A stretch of 64,000 nucleotides of DNA from Niebla homalea (GCA_019925105.1 JAHGAU010000018.1:744001-808000), one strand, 5' to 3'. Positions 11,960 to 23,120 are shown, counted from the first letter of the stretch. Translations and numbers: made by a program. The notes: generated by a model not told the origin, from the sequence alone.

Positions 11960-13308
11960 TAATAACGCACTATATTATATCCATAAATAGGACTTCAGGG
12001 GATCCGGGGGTAGCTTAAGGGCGGCCTTTAAGGGGGCCCCGGGGGACTCTCTAGGGGGTATTTAAGGGTAAATTTTAGCCTATATTAAAGAAGTCGACGT
12101 TATTATTATTAAAGTTAACGTTATTTTTATTAAACGACGATATACTAAAAGGCTTATATAAAAGTAATTATGGATATTACTTAAACTAATAGGTCCAATT
12201 ATATTTCTTTCTTATTATTATATTAAGTAACTTCGCTTAATTTATATAATTTATAAGTAACCTTTTTAAAATTACGATACCTAAAATTCAAAATTAAAAG
12301 GCACCCCTTTAAATTAAGGATTATAATATAAACGTTAAGATACTTATAATATATTAAGCAGTATATTATTAATTATATATATTTTCTCCTTGAAAATACG
12401 GCATTAATATCGTTTTAAAAAGCTTTATTAAAGTACCTATAATTATAACTTATTTCTGAAGAGCTCCGTTAAGGCATAAAGAGTAAATTAATTAAAAAAA
12501 ACAGATCCGATAAACGTTATAATTATTAATAAAAACTAAGCCCCCGAAACCGTAATATCGTTTTATTTAAATAATTTTAATATTATATTAGAGAATAAGA
12601 ATATATAACGTTTATTCGCTTATATTTAAACTATTTTAAAATGAAAAAATAATAAATATTTACGGCTTATACGCGTTTAAGCGTATTAATAATAACGTAA
12701 GTTAAGGGAATTAATATAGATTAATTATATAATTATAAGATTATTATCCATCTTAAATAATATCCCGGTTATCTTTAATTATAAGACTTATATTCCGTAA
12801 TCTTTTTACGTTAATTTATAGATTATTCCTTAGAAATCAATTTATTTAAGACTATAATAAACGTTTAAAACTACGAAGTATTATTATATAAAAAGAATAT
12901 ATATAAGAATTATTTTAATTACTTAATTAATTATAAAGAAAGAAATATAAAGTTTAAAAGAACTTATTTTACGTCCAATAAAGCGTAAATAACTTTATAA
13001 TATTTTTATTATTATTTTAAGGCAATTAAATTCAATATACTTATTTAATAATATCCTAAAGATCCCGGTTTTAAGTGATTTAACTTTATTATAAATATAT
13101 TTCCTTAATATAAAATTTACTTTATACTTATTACTTAATTATTATATATACGTTCTACTTTAATACTATCTTTTATATTTTATTTTTGGTATTTTATTTA
13201 TTTATTCTTTATAGTTTTGAAGTTATTTTTAACGTCGCTATAATTATTATATTACTATTATTAAATCGTTAAGGAAACGACCTTAGGAGCTACCGGCTTA
13301 ATCCACGG
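11960..13308. other. RIP-degraded DNA with one GC-rich patch
   Basis: No gene seen. 11991-12070 is a short GC island containing CCTTTAAGGGGGCCCCGG and other near-palindromes. The rest is AT-rich and CpA-poor on both strands. Confidence 0.55.
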
Positions 13309-13530
13309 AGCCTTATTTATAGAGCCTTATTTATGGAGCTTTATCCACGGAGTTTTATTTATAAAGCCTTATGTACGGAGCCTTATTTACGGAACCTTAT
13401 CTATGGAGCTTTATTTATAGAGCTTTATTTATAAAGCTTTATTTATAAAGCCTTATTTATAAAGCCTTATTTACAGAGCTTTATTTATAGAGCTTTATTT
13501 ATAGAGTTTTATCTATAAAGCCGTATGTTA
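13309..13530. repeat. 14-bp minisatellite, about 16 units
   Basis: Units of the form AGCCTTATTTATAG, with variants at the C/T and A/G positions (for example AGCTTTATCCACGG). The first units keep CA and TG; later ones show transition-type variation. Confidence 0.85.
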
Positions 13531-13690
13531 ACTTTACGTTAATAATATAAAATATAAGAATTAATATAAAATAATAAAAGTAATATAAGATAATAGAAGT
13601 AATAGAAAATAATAGAAGCGGAGAAAAACGGGAGGCTTTAAGCCTTATAAAAGAAAGAAAGAGAAAGAAAGATAAGTTTAATATATTTTC
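13531..13690. repeat. Purine-rich degenerate repeat
   Basis: Strongly purine-rich plus strand with imperfect repeats of an ATAATAGAAGTA-like unit, ending in AAAGAAAGAAAGAGAAAG. No coding signal. Confidence 0.55.
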
Positions 13691-13860
13691 TTAAATAATA
13701 CGTCCTTAACCTGCTGTAAAAATTATTATCTTTATTTTTATTTATAATAAAACGTAAAAGCCCATTAGTATTAATAAATAACCTTATAATCCTATAAACG
13801 GATTTTCGTTAAAAAAATAAGTTTATAATATTATCGCTAAAGATACGTAATAGTTAAACG

Positions 13861-14228
13861 ACCGGTAAATAACTATAAATAAACTATAAAGAGATTTTTA
13901 TTATTATTATAAATTAATAATAAGAGTTCTTGAAAACCGCTATAGTAAGATAACCAATAAATAACTATAGATAAATTACAAAGAGATCTCTATTATTATT
14001 ATAGGCTATTAATAAGAATCCTTAAAAACCGTTATAGTAAGATAACCGGTAAGTAACTATAAATAGACTAATAAGAGATCTCTATTATTATTATAGGTTA
14101 ATAATAAAAGTCCTTAAAATTTAATATAATAAAATAGTAAGTAAATAATTATAAATAAACTATAAAGAGATCTTTATTATTATTATAGGCTAGCAATAAA
14201 AGTCCTTAAAAACCGTTATAATAAGATA
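13861..14228. repeat. 92-bp tandem repeat, four units
   Basis: Units begin at 13861, 13953, 14045 and 14136 (lengths 92, 92, 91, 93), each containing AAAGAGATCT and TTATTATTATTATAGG-like segments and a conserved AGATAACC end. Unit 4 is the most diverged. A short run of TAATATCCTTT-like 11-mers follows at 14338-14385. Confidence 0.82.
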
Positions 14229-14649
14229 ACCAGTATATACCTATAAGTAAGCTTTAATAACTTTAAATAGAATATATTATATTATTATTTATAAATAATA
14301 AAGTATTATTAAGAAACTTTACTTTAAAAGTAATTATTAATATCCCTTAATATCCTTTAATATCTTTTAATATCTTTTAATGGTTATTGGAAATTTTTTT
14401 AAATAATTTTAAATATCCTTTAATAATCTTTAATAGACTTTAAAGTAAAGTATTATACCGGATATATTATAAATAAATAGTTAGTTTATATTAATTATCT
14501 ATTAATTAATATTAAGAAATTTAATTATTAAACGGTAATTCAATAGTATCTTAAATATCTTTTAAGTATTACTTAAGGGGGTTTTATAATTACGGTCTCT
14601 TAACATGTCTTTAACTGCGCGTTCTTGGCTTACTTAAGCCCTATAAGGT

Positions 14650-15640
14650 TTATTAACTAATATAATAATAAATATAAGCCGTTTTAAACGACCGATAATA
14701 ATATTAATATTTTAAAATACCTTATATATTTACTTATATAATTAACCGGTTTTTATAATATAAAGTTTTAAATAAGACGTTTACGTTTAATATTATAGCC
14801 CTTATAACTATTACTACCGATCTATATTTCTAGGACGATATCCGCCTTAATAATTTCACTTTATTTTATATTCTTCCGTAATTCAATATCCGTTAAGGTT
14901 ATTACGTTAAGGTTTTATAAAAACGTTTTTATATCGTTATTAACTATCGTTTACCTTACGGGTACGGTAAATCGACTTATAGTAACGATAATAAGCGTTA
15001 TAGCAACGATAATAATAATAATATAGGTACCGGTAACGATTAAAAACGCCGGCGCCGCGGTAATAACGGTAATAAAGGTAATAACAAGGGTAATAATAAG
15101 TTTAAGGATAAAGAACATAAAGCCTTTTTAAGGGTTAAGGCTTTAATAAACCTGGCCTTTATATATATTACCATTATTATACCGGTTTTACCGCCCGTTA
15201 CCTATTGGGATTATTAAGTATATTTAATTATAAATATATCGGCTTTTATTATTTATATTTTTAATACCGGTTATATAAATTATATTATCAGTAATAACCG
15301 TATATTTATTTATAAGGAACTCCTCCTTAAACTTATTCTTAATAAAGGCTTTTCTAAGGGGAGGAGTATTATTTATATTAAAGTTATTAAAATCTTATAT
15401 TAATTTAATAAAGGCATCCGTAATTTAATCGTTTATAAGGTCCTTTTTATCTTTAATAATACCTTTAATTTTAATAGCCCCGGATAATTATAATAAGCCG
15501 GTTATCCTTTTAAGTAAAATAATAACTTATAAGATTTAAATTTATTTATTAGCCGTAATAATATCTTTATAAAATTCTCTTTAACGGCTTTTTACCTTTT
15601 TAAAATTAATATTAAAATTATTAATAATTTAATATTTATA
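14650..15640 (+). pseudogene. Copia B Gag and protease remnant
   Basis: This is the N-terminal part of a Copia polyprotein. At 15048-15112 the frame reads an Arg/Asn/Gly-rich stretch (RRRGNNGNKGNNKGNN), typical of the basic region before a Gag zinc knuckle. At about 15153-15200 TGFTARY follows in a Tyr-rich context, which fits a CCHC knuckle whose Cys codons became Tyr. At 15257-15310 the frame reads IFNTGYINYIIS, the Copia aspartic protease site (family pattern DTG/DSG..NH) with the catalytic Asp changed to Asn (GAT to AAT, 15263-15265). Frames shift between these blocks and stops are frequent. The start is unresolved. Confidence 0.65.
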
Positions 15641-15740
15641 GTTTTATATATTATTACCTTAAATTAAGAAGCTTTAAAATACTAATATAAAATAACGGGG
15701 TATATAAGGGAGTACCTTATAGGAATAAACTTAACTTTTA

Positions 15741-15990
15741 AGACCGTCTTTAACTTAATAAAGTCTTAAGACCATCTTATAAGTAAGACCGTCTTAAAAA
15801 AAACTTAAAATTATATTTACTTTTTTTTTAAATTTTAGCTAAAAATAGAAAAAGTTAAAAATCATATAATTTTAATTTTAAGATCGTCTTTATTTTAAGA
15901 CGGTCTTAAGATCGTTACTACCTTAATAGAGTCTTTAGCTTAAGACGGTTTAAAGACCGTCCCAAGACCGTCTTAAGACCGTCTTAAAAA
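15741..15990. repeat. Cluster of AAGACCGTCTT palindromes
   Basis: Multiple perfect or one-mismatch copies of the 11-base near-palindrome AAGACCGTCTT/AAGACGGTCTT, in both phases, with AT-rich spacers; the last three are almost contiguous (15955-15986). Confidence 0.75.
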
Positions 15991-16034
15991 ATCATTGGTT
16001 TCCTTTAAAATAAAATATTAAGCTTTTACCGGAA

Positions 16035-16178
16035 ATGGTAATCGATATTGACCTCTTTAATTTACCGGATTTATTAAAGGACTATAAGTACGTCGTTTAT
16101 ATAAAAATGGGAATAAAGTTTAAGTTAAATAAAGGTTACTTAAGGGACTACTTTAAGATTTTAAAGCTTAATAAATAA
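16035..16178 (+). CDS. 47-codon open frame of unknown function
   Basis: ATG at 16035, stop TAA at 16176-16178, no internal stops, and normal-looking codons including ATG, GAC and GTC. The product has an acidic start (IDIDLFN) and a basic, Tyr/Lys-rich end (YFKILKLNK). The frame extends upstream without a stop only to about 16010. Base composition is less RIP-like than the surroundings. I recognise no domain. It could be a fragment of a transposon protein or chance openness in a less mutated patch. I do not claim it is expressed. Confidence 0.2.
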   Translation: MVIDIDLFNLPDLLKDYKYVVYIKMGIKFKLNKGYLRDYFKILKLNK

Positions 16179-16189
16179 CCGGGAAAAAA

Positions 16190-16336
16190 TGGGTTTAATC
16201 TGGTTCGAGGTTTTAAGCTGGGTTTAAAGTAGGTTCAATATGGGTTTAAGGTGGGTTTAAGGTGGGTTTAAGGTGGGTTCAAGGTGGGTTTAAGGTGGGT
16301 TCAAGGTGGATTTAAAACGGTTTAAAACCGGTATTA
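16190..16336. repeat. 11-bp minisatellite GGGTTTAAGGT
   Basis: About ten tandem units with C/T variation (GGGTTCAAGGT), running into AAACGGTTTAAAACCGG at the right edge. Confidence 0.8.
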
Positions 16337-16479
16337 GGTTTTAAGTTAATATTTTTTTAGGTTTATAATTAAACCTTTGGTACGCGGAATATTTCCGTTA
16401 ATTATAAATCCTATATTTTATTAAGCTATTTATATATAATAAATAAATTTTATTTACTCTTTCTATTTATTACCGTTAT

Positions 16480-16912
16480 TTACTTATTACCATTACCTAT
16501 TACTTTACCCCTTACCACCGTTAATACTTACTACCTTTACTTATTACCTCACTTATCACCCGTACTTACCCCGGTACTTGCCTCTGTACTTGCCTTAGGA
16601 CCTGCACCTGCACTTTTACTTATTACCTTTACCACTTACCACCTTTACCACTTACCACCTTTACCACTTACCACCTTTACCACTTACCACCCTTACTACT
16701 TACCACCCTCACTTATTACCCTTACCACTCACCACCCTCACTCACCACCCTCACTCACCACCCTCACTCACCACCCTCACTCACCACCCTTACTCACCAC
16801 CCTCACTCACCACCCTCACTTACTACCCTCACCCTCACCCTCATCCTTACCTACACCCTCACCTGCACCCTTACCCTCACCCTCACCTGCACCCTTACCC
16901 TCAGCAAACCCT
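16480..16912. repeat. Pyrimidine-rich micro/minisatellite (TTACCACC, CACTCACCACCCT)
   Basis: Plus strand nearly all C, T and A: units CTTACCACCTTTACCA, then CACCCTCACTCAC, then CACCCTCACC. It is CpA-rich, so RIP has not touched it. Same family of sequence as 21768-23120 and, on the opposite strand, 31614-31772. Confidence 0.85.
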
Positions 16913-16923
16913 TCAGCAAGAGG

Positions 16924-17007
16924 TAACGCCTGATACCTATATGCCCCCACCGCAACAGGCCTAAAGACACCGTGATCTAAATGGAGAACCTAAGAGCTGA
17001 GCAAGGC
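16924..17007 (+). repeat. Conserved island core, copy K1
   Basis: About 80-bp non-repetitive core between pyrimidine tracts. It shares CCGCAACAGGCC and ATGGAGAACCT with K2 (23161-23245) and K3 (31531-31613, inverted). It is the most diverged of the three. Function unknown. Confidence 0.7.
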
Positions 17008-17034
17008 CTCCTTATACCTGATGTAAGGCCCGAT

Positions 17035-17108
17035 CCTCATCACCTTCACCCTCATCACCCTCATCACCCTCATCACCCTTATCACCTTCACTACCCTCAT
17101 CACGCTTA
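17035..17108. repeat. CATCACCCT microsatellite
   Basis: Nine-base units CTCATCACC with a few variants directly after K1. Confidence 0.8.
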
Positions 17109-17249
17109 TTAATTCGGGTAACTTACTTAAAAGGAGGTAATATTAATTAAGGTTACTGCGGGGGTATATTTCCCGTAATATAAAGGGTTTTTATTAAAGT
17201 AATTAAGTAGATTAATCCTCCGGTAATACCTTTTTAGAATTTCAAATTT

Positions 17250-17480
17250 TTTCAAGGTTTAAACCCGGTATATTACCTGGTTTATACCGGGTTTAAACCC
17301 AGGATAAACCCGGTCGGAACCCGGTTTAAACCGGTTACCGGTTATAGAAAACCATATTTAAGTAAATAACTAACTTAAGCCCGGATTAAGCCGGGTCCGA
17401 ACCGGGCTTAAACCGGTTTCGAACCGGTCTTTTTTTAAGTTTAAATTAAGCTTAAACCGGGCTTAATTTAAGTATTAAAC
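17250..17480. repeat. CCGG/TTTAAA palindromic repeat cluster
   Basis: Dense interleaved GGGTTTAAACCC, AACCGGTT and CCGGGCTTAA motifs. Nearly self-complementary over the block, so it could fold extensively. It ends where the Copia B integrase remnant resumes. Confidence 0.7.
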
Positions 17481-17489
17481 TTTAACCGG

Positions 17490-20400
17490 GTTAAAACTAA
17501 GTATATAACGATATATTTTACGTAATATATAAAGTTTAAATAAGCGTTATATATATATATTTTTAATAAGAAAAATTCTGGGTTTAATACGTAAGTATAT
17601 TAAGCCTAATACTTATTAAAATAAGCTTATTTATTACGATTTAATTAATTTTATTAATAATATAAAAGCCGATTATAAGTAAATCGTTACCTTTATTAAA
17701 GATATTATTAAAGTTATTTATATAGCTTTATTATTAAACTCCTTATATAAGACGGTTCTTAAGGCCTTTTAAGGTTATATAAAGAGGATTTACTGCTTAA
17801 ACCGCTTTATCCGCCGCTTATATATTAATAATAATAATATATATAATAGCTTTTAATTTAATAATTAACGGTATATTAAAGGTATTTAATAAGAATCTAT
17901 AATACTTTATAATCCTTAATAAAACGGTATTTTTAACCGAATAAATTAAACTTTTATTACCCGGGCTTATATAATATTATTAAATAATAGTTTACCGCGT
18001 ATTCTTATTACTAAATTTATTATTATAACGGCCTTTATATATAATATAATATTTATAAGTATTTATAATATATTGAATTAAGCTATAAATCTTAAAAAAC
18101 CCGATTAATCTTTTATTAAAAGGGTTAAATAATACGGTATATATTAAAAGCGTAAGCTTCCCGGTATTAATTAAATAAAATTTTAAATTAAGGCCGTTAA
18201 AGGACGTTTTATCGGCTTTAAGGGTTTTTATATTTCTAAAATATTTATATTAAATAGTTAAGTTTAACACTATAATTACGTTAAGTAATTAAAGGATAAG
18301 GTTATTTAGCTTAAACGTAAAGCCGATAACCTTTTACCGGTTTATTACTTAATACTAAAATAAGGGGAGATAGTTACTATAGATTTCCAGTTATTATTAA
18401 AACGGATACGTTTCGGTAATAATAAAAATATAAATAATAAGCCGGCTATTATTATTATATAAGGCTTTTATATTATAAACGTTACGGATAAAACCGATAA
18501 TATTATTATTAAAAATATAATTAAATTTATATCCAATAAATAACTTAAGCCTTATATAACCTTAAAATTCATAATTATTAAGGAAAAAATTAATAAGGAT
18601 AACTTATTCATTTTATTTTTATTCACCCTTAATAATAATATTATAAAGGAAGCTTTAAGTATATATACCCTTATAAACTTAAACTTAAATTTATTTAATC
18701 CTTATAATTTAATCCTATATTATTACCCGTCTTTAAGAAAACTTATTAAATTTTTAAACTTATTTATTTAAGTTAAATTTTTAAACTTATTTATTTAAGT
18801 TTACGTAATTAAAACATAATTTTTAATTATTAAGCTATTAACTCTTAATTAACGTTTATATATTTTATAGTTATAATTCTTACGGATTATACGGAGCTTA
18901 TAACTTATATATAAGTTATAAAGGATATATACTATAAAATAAAGTAAAAGTTTATTATAGAAAATAAAGTTAAATAATTAAAAAAGAATAAAACTTAAGT
19001 CTTAATAGACTTACTTCCCGGTATTAAAGTATTAAATAATAAGTAGGTCTATAAGTATAAACGTAGATTAAACGGTAGTATTACCCGGTATAAGGCCCGG
19101 TAAGTGGTCCGTAGCTTTTAATAAAAGGAAAATTTAGATTTTATCCATATTTTGTTAACGGTAATTAAGCCTATAAGCTATAAGACTTTCTTTATTATAA
19201 CGGTTATATATAACTTAAAGATTAAATAAATAAACGTTAAAATAATATTCTTTTATAATAATATCCTTAAAAAGATTTATATTTATTAATTAACGGGCTT
19301 GAAGAATAATTTAAAACGTATTTACCTATTAAATAAAGCTTTATATAAGTTTAAATAATTATTTTAAATTTAATATTAATATCTCTCTATATTCCTTAAA
19401 AATCTTAATTACCGTCATATTAATAAAATAAAAATTATAATATATTCTTAAACCCGGATATTAATATTATTATTACTATATATATCAATAATATCTTAAT
19501 AATAAAAGTTAATAAACGCGTTATTACCGATTTAAAAACTTAATTAAATAAAAAGTTTAAAATATTTAATTTAAGCCTATATAATTAATATTTAAGTATT
19601 AAATATTACCCGTAATAAATAAAATTAAACTTTAACTTTTAATTAAAAAAGTTACGTTAAATAAATCTTTATTTACCTTAATTTAATATATATAACGATC
19701 TTCTCTTTAAGGATAACGATATAATTATCCTTATAAACGTAAATGCCCGTTTTAAGCCGGCGGATAAAAAGTATACCGCCCCGAAGTAATTCCGGCTTAA
19801 ATATTAATCCGTAGTTAATTTACTTATATACGCTATAATAAATATTAAGTTTAATATAGCTTATATGGTATCGGTAATATTATATTATATATTTAACCTT
19901 AATAAAAAGTATTAAATAAGTATTAAAAAGATCTTTTATTATTTTTACGGTATAGTTTTTTTGAAGCTTATTTTTTAAAGCCCTTTAAAGTCCCTTAATA
20001 TTTATACGGACTTAAATTATACCAGCGACCCGTAAATATATCGGTTTATTTCTGGGTATATTTTTAATTTAAGAAGTATAATTATTAATTAGTCCTTAAA
20101 ACGTTAAGCGATTATAGCTTTATTTACGTATAAAATTAAAAACGTAGAATAATATAACGTTATTAAAGAAATAATTTAACTTAAACGGTTATTAACTTAA
20201 CTTATTAAAATTACCTTAAATTTAACGGTATTACCAACCCTTAAGGATAAGGATATTATATAGAATTACGTTCTTTCTACCTGGTTTAAACTTAATATTA
20301 AGGCTTTTACCCTTATTATAATAATCTTTTATAATAATTAAAAACCGATTATATTAATTAAGGACCTTATAAATTAATTAAAGATAAAGTATATATATAT

Positions 20401-20548
20401 TAAGTATTATTTCCTCCGGGAATATATAGTTAATAAATAAGTAAAGCTCATATATTATCTTATTAATAATATAATAACGGATAGTTTAATAAAGCCGTTA
20501 TTAAAAGATACCTTTTAAAAATTTAAAAATTATTTAAGATTAAAGTAA
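17490..20548 (+). pseudogene. Copia B integrase, reverse transcriptase and RNase H remnant
   Basis: C-terminal two thirds of a Copia polyprotein. The integrase shows at 17911-17946 a frame equivalent to the family's NPQQNG...ER motif (both Gln codons now TAA, ER read as NR). Reverse transcriptase follows: at about 19330-19360 RIYLLNKALYKFK (family VYLLNKALYGLKQ), and at 19481-19504 YINNILII in place of YVDDILII, so both catalytic Asp are Asn. RNase H shows SDP*IYRFISGYIF near 20030-20065 and ALFTYKIKNVE near 20112-20148. The end reads YYLINNIITDSLIKPL near 20450-20500, matching the family's M.TD.LTKPL, and stops at 20546-20548. Almost all departures are C-to-T or G-to-A. Not functional. Confidence 0.85.
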
Positions 20549-20744
20549 TTATACCTCTAAAGTTTGGGATGGATATACCTTTTATTATTGGAGTTAAGAT
20601 GGATATACCCCTTATTACGGTAATACGGTTTAGTGGGAGCTTTTACTCTTTGCTTAATAAGTAATACGGTATTATACTATTATAAAGCTATTAATCAAAT
20701 AAAAGTATTAAAAATATAAAAGGTATAGATTTCGGTTATTCTTA

Positions 20745-20860
20745 AAGGGGACTAGCCTATTTTCTGGACTTCTTATAGATAGATATCGCTTAGTACTTTA
20801 TATAGTACTTAATTAAGAAAGTTATACCCTATTATTTCAATAAACTTTAATAGTAAAAGG
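20745..20860 (+). repeat. 105-bp dispersed repeat, copy 1
   Basis: Begins near AAAGGGGACTAGCC and ends near TTATTTCAATAAA, with an internal near-palindrome AGTACTTTATATAGTACTT. Two further copies lie at 21186-21300 and 29398-29510, all on the same strand. No terminal inverted repeat seen. Confidence 0.75.
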
Positions 20861-21185
20861 TATATTTATCTTAAAACTCCAGAAATATAATTACTTTAGT
20901 CTTAAATAATTTTTAAATTGGGCTTAGCCATACGTATACCCTTTTTATCTGCATATACACCGTTAAATTATCTATATATATACCCTTAAATCGTCTGTAT
21001 ATATACCTTTTTTTTACGTATATATTTAATAATTCCGGTAATATTTCTTAATATAGCGGAAGAACTTAAGAGCATTTTATAGTATATTAAAGGCTTTTAA
21101 CTTAGACTTTATATATGCTATTACCACAATAACGAATATATTAACTAGGTAATAAAGGTAATAGAAGTATAGAAGGCAGAGACCT

Positions 21186-21300
21186 TAATTATTACCAAAA
21201 AGGGACTAGCTTATTACCTAAATTTCTCATAAATAGATTGCTTAATACCTTATATAGTACTTAATTAAGCAAGTTATATCCTATTATTTTAATAGGTTAT
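21186..21300 (+). repeat. 105-bp dispersed repeat, copy 2
   Basis: Shares a longer left flank (GACCTTAATTATTA) with copy 3 than copy 1 does. Lies 440 bp downstream of copy 1. Confidence 0.75.
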
Positions 21301-21599
21301 AAACCCGGCTTATATACTTATTATTACGCTTAATAATTAGTAAGCCTTAATAATAATAATTTAAATACCTTAAGAGCTATATTATCGCTCCGTTAATATT
21401 ATAATGGTTTTTATTATTATTATAACTATTATAATTACTTAATAATCTTATCGATTTAAGCCTTAACCATTAAAAATAAAAAGGCTAAAACGGAAAATAA
21501 AGAGGCTAGGACTCGTTACCTTAAGGGAACTTATATAATTCTAAAAGTAACGTTAACTGGTAATTAACGCGGCTTATAATTAAAAGGCCCGTTAAAGGG

Positions 21600-21692
21600 A
21601 CGTTAAAGTAGCTTTTAATTTAAAGTAACGTTAAAGTGGCTTCAAAGCGGCTTCAAAGCGGCTTCAAACCGGCGTCAAAGCGGCTTTACGAA
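21600..21692. repeat. 11-bp minisatellite AAAGCGGCTTC
   Basis: Units drift from GTTAAAGTAGCTTTTAATTT to clean AAAGCGGCTTC repeats at the right edge. A related degenerate stretch lies inverted at about 34850-34990. Confidence 0.7.
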
Positions 21693-21697
21693 TACGA

Positions 21698-21700
<3 letters not shown>

Positions 21701-21728
<28 letters not shown>
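21701..21728. repeat. 28-base poly-T tract
   Basis: Uninterrupted T28 at the left edge of the large pyrimidine satellite. Read on the minus strand it is a poly-A tail, so it could mark the 3' end of a minus-strand retroposed sequence. Confidence 0.8.
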
Positions 21729-21731
<3 letters not shown>

Positions 21732-21767
21732 GTGGTAAGGCTGGGCCTTGTTTATTGACATTTTGGC

Positions 21768-23120
21768 CCTTACCTTTACCCTCACCTGCACCCTTACCTG
21801 CACCTTACCACCACCCTTACCTGCACCTTACCTGCACCTTACCACCACCCTTACCTGCACCTTACCACCACCCTTACCTGCACCTTACCACCACCCTTAC
21901 CTGCACCTTACCACCACCTTTACCTGCACCTTACCACCACCCTTACCTGCACCTTACCACCACCCTTACCTGCACCTTACCACCACCTTTACCTGCACCT
22001 TACCACCACCCTTACCTGCACCTTACCTGCACCTTACCTGCACCTTACCACCTGCACCTGCGCCCCCATCACCCCCATCACCCCCATCACCCCCATCACC
22101 CCCATCACCCCCATCACCCCATCACCCCCATCACCCCCATCACCCCCATCACCCCCATCACCCCCATCACCCCCATCACCCTCATCACCCTCATCACCCT
22201 CATCACCCTCATCACCCTTACCCTCACTCTCACCCTCACTCTCACCCTCACCTGCACTACCACCCTCACCTTACCACCACCCTCACCTACCTCACTATCA
22301 CCATCACCATCACCATCACCCTCACCCTCACCATCACCCTTATCACCCTCACCACCCTCACCACCCTCATCACTCTCACCATCACTATCACCCCTATCAC
22401 CCTCACTCTCGCCCTCACCTGCACTACCACCCTCACCCTCATCCTCACCACCCTCACTATCACCCTTATCCTTACCACCCTCACTATCACCCTTATCACC
22501 CTCACTCTCACCCTCATTATCACCTGCATTACCACCTTTACCACCACCTGCACCATCACTTGCACCCTCACCTGCACCCTCACCATCACCCTCGCTATCA
22601 CCCTTACCACCACCATCACCTTCATCACCCTTACCACCCTTACCACCCTCACTTGCACCCTCACTTATCACCCTTACCACCCTCACTTGCACCCTCACTT
22701 ATCACCCTTACCACCCTCACTTGCACCCTCACTTACCACCCCCTCACTTGCACCCTCACTTGCACCCTCACTTACCACCCTTACCACCCTCACTTGCACC
22801 CTCACTTACCACCCTTACCACTACCACCCTTATCACCCTCATCACCCTTACCCTCACCATCACCATCACCTGCACCACTTTTACCTGTACCATTACCCTT
22901 ACCACCCTTACCATTACCCTTACCACCCGCACTACTACCTTCATCACCCCTCATCACCCTTATCACCCTCATCACCCTTATCACCCTCATCACCCTTATC
23001 ACCCTCGTCACCCTTATCACCCTCACCTACCTCACCCTCACCATCACCCTTACCTTCACCCTTACCCTTACCCTTACCTGCACCACCACCCTCACCTACT
23101 GCACCCTCACCTACTACAAA
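21768..23120. repeat. 1.35-kb pyrimidine-rich minisatellite island
   Basis: Plus strand almost free of G. Sub-arrays in order: a 23-bp unit with CTTACCTGCACCTTACC (about 21780-22050); ATCACCCCC 9-mers (about 22065-22180); CATCACCCT 9-mers; mixed CACCCT/CACCAT hexamers (22220-22650); CACTTGCACCCT units (22650-22800); and CATCACCCTTAT 12-mers (22940-23015). CpA is abundant and unmutated. Long open frames on both strands here (for example 21748-23289 plus, 22114-22698 minus) are repeat translations, not genes. Confidence 0.92.

Larger units (their letters stand above)
15680..17489. other. Satellite island 1 interrupting Copia B
   Basis: A composite block unlike the coding remnant on either side. 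In order: AAGACCGTCTT palindromes, a 47-codon open frame, a GGGTTTAAGGT minisatellite, a pyrimidine microsatellite with the conserved core, and CCGG/TTTAAA palindromes. No terminal inverted repeats or target duplication were seen, so the boundaries are approximate. Confidence 0.6.
14650..20548 (+). mobile_element. Ty1/Copia retrotransposon B, dead, split by a satellite island
   Basis: A second Copia family on the plus strand, recognised from Gag/protease remnants at about 15.0-15.3 kb and integrase, reverse transcriptase and RNase H at 17.6-20.5 kb. The spacing between protease and integrase is about 1.4-1.8 kb too long because a mosaic of palindromes and minisatellites lies at about 15.68-17.49 kb. 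I could not define matching LTRs, so the outer limits are those of the coding remnant. A fragment of the same family lies inverted at 34.0-34.8 kb. Confidence 0.82.
20549..21590. other. 3' flank of Copia B with dispersed repeats
   Basis: No gene. 20560-20625 has two imperfect copies of GATGGATATACC spaced about 35 bp. 20930-21012 has about 28-bp repeats containing TATATATACC that match 34040-34140 in inverted orientation. The 105-bp repeat occurs twice (20745-20860, 21186-21300). Probably includes the degraded 3' LTR or UTR of Copia B, but I could not delimit it. Confidence 0.5.

Noticed and set aside
13861..14228. Copia B 5' LTR
   Set aside because: The four 92-bp units have no counterpart after the polyprotein stop at 20548, so they are a tandem array and not an LTR.
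21768..23120. CRISPR array
   Set aside because: Repeats are contiguous, with no unique spacers, and the sequence is fungal in character.
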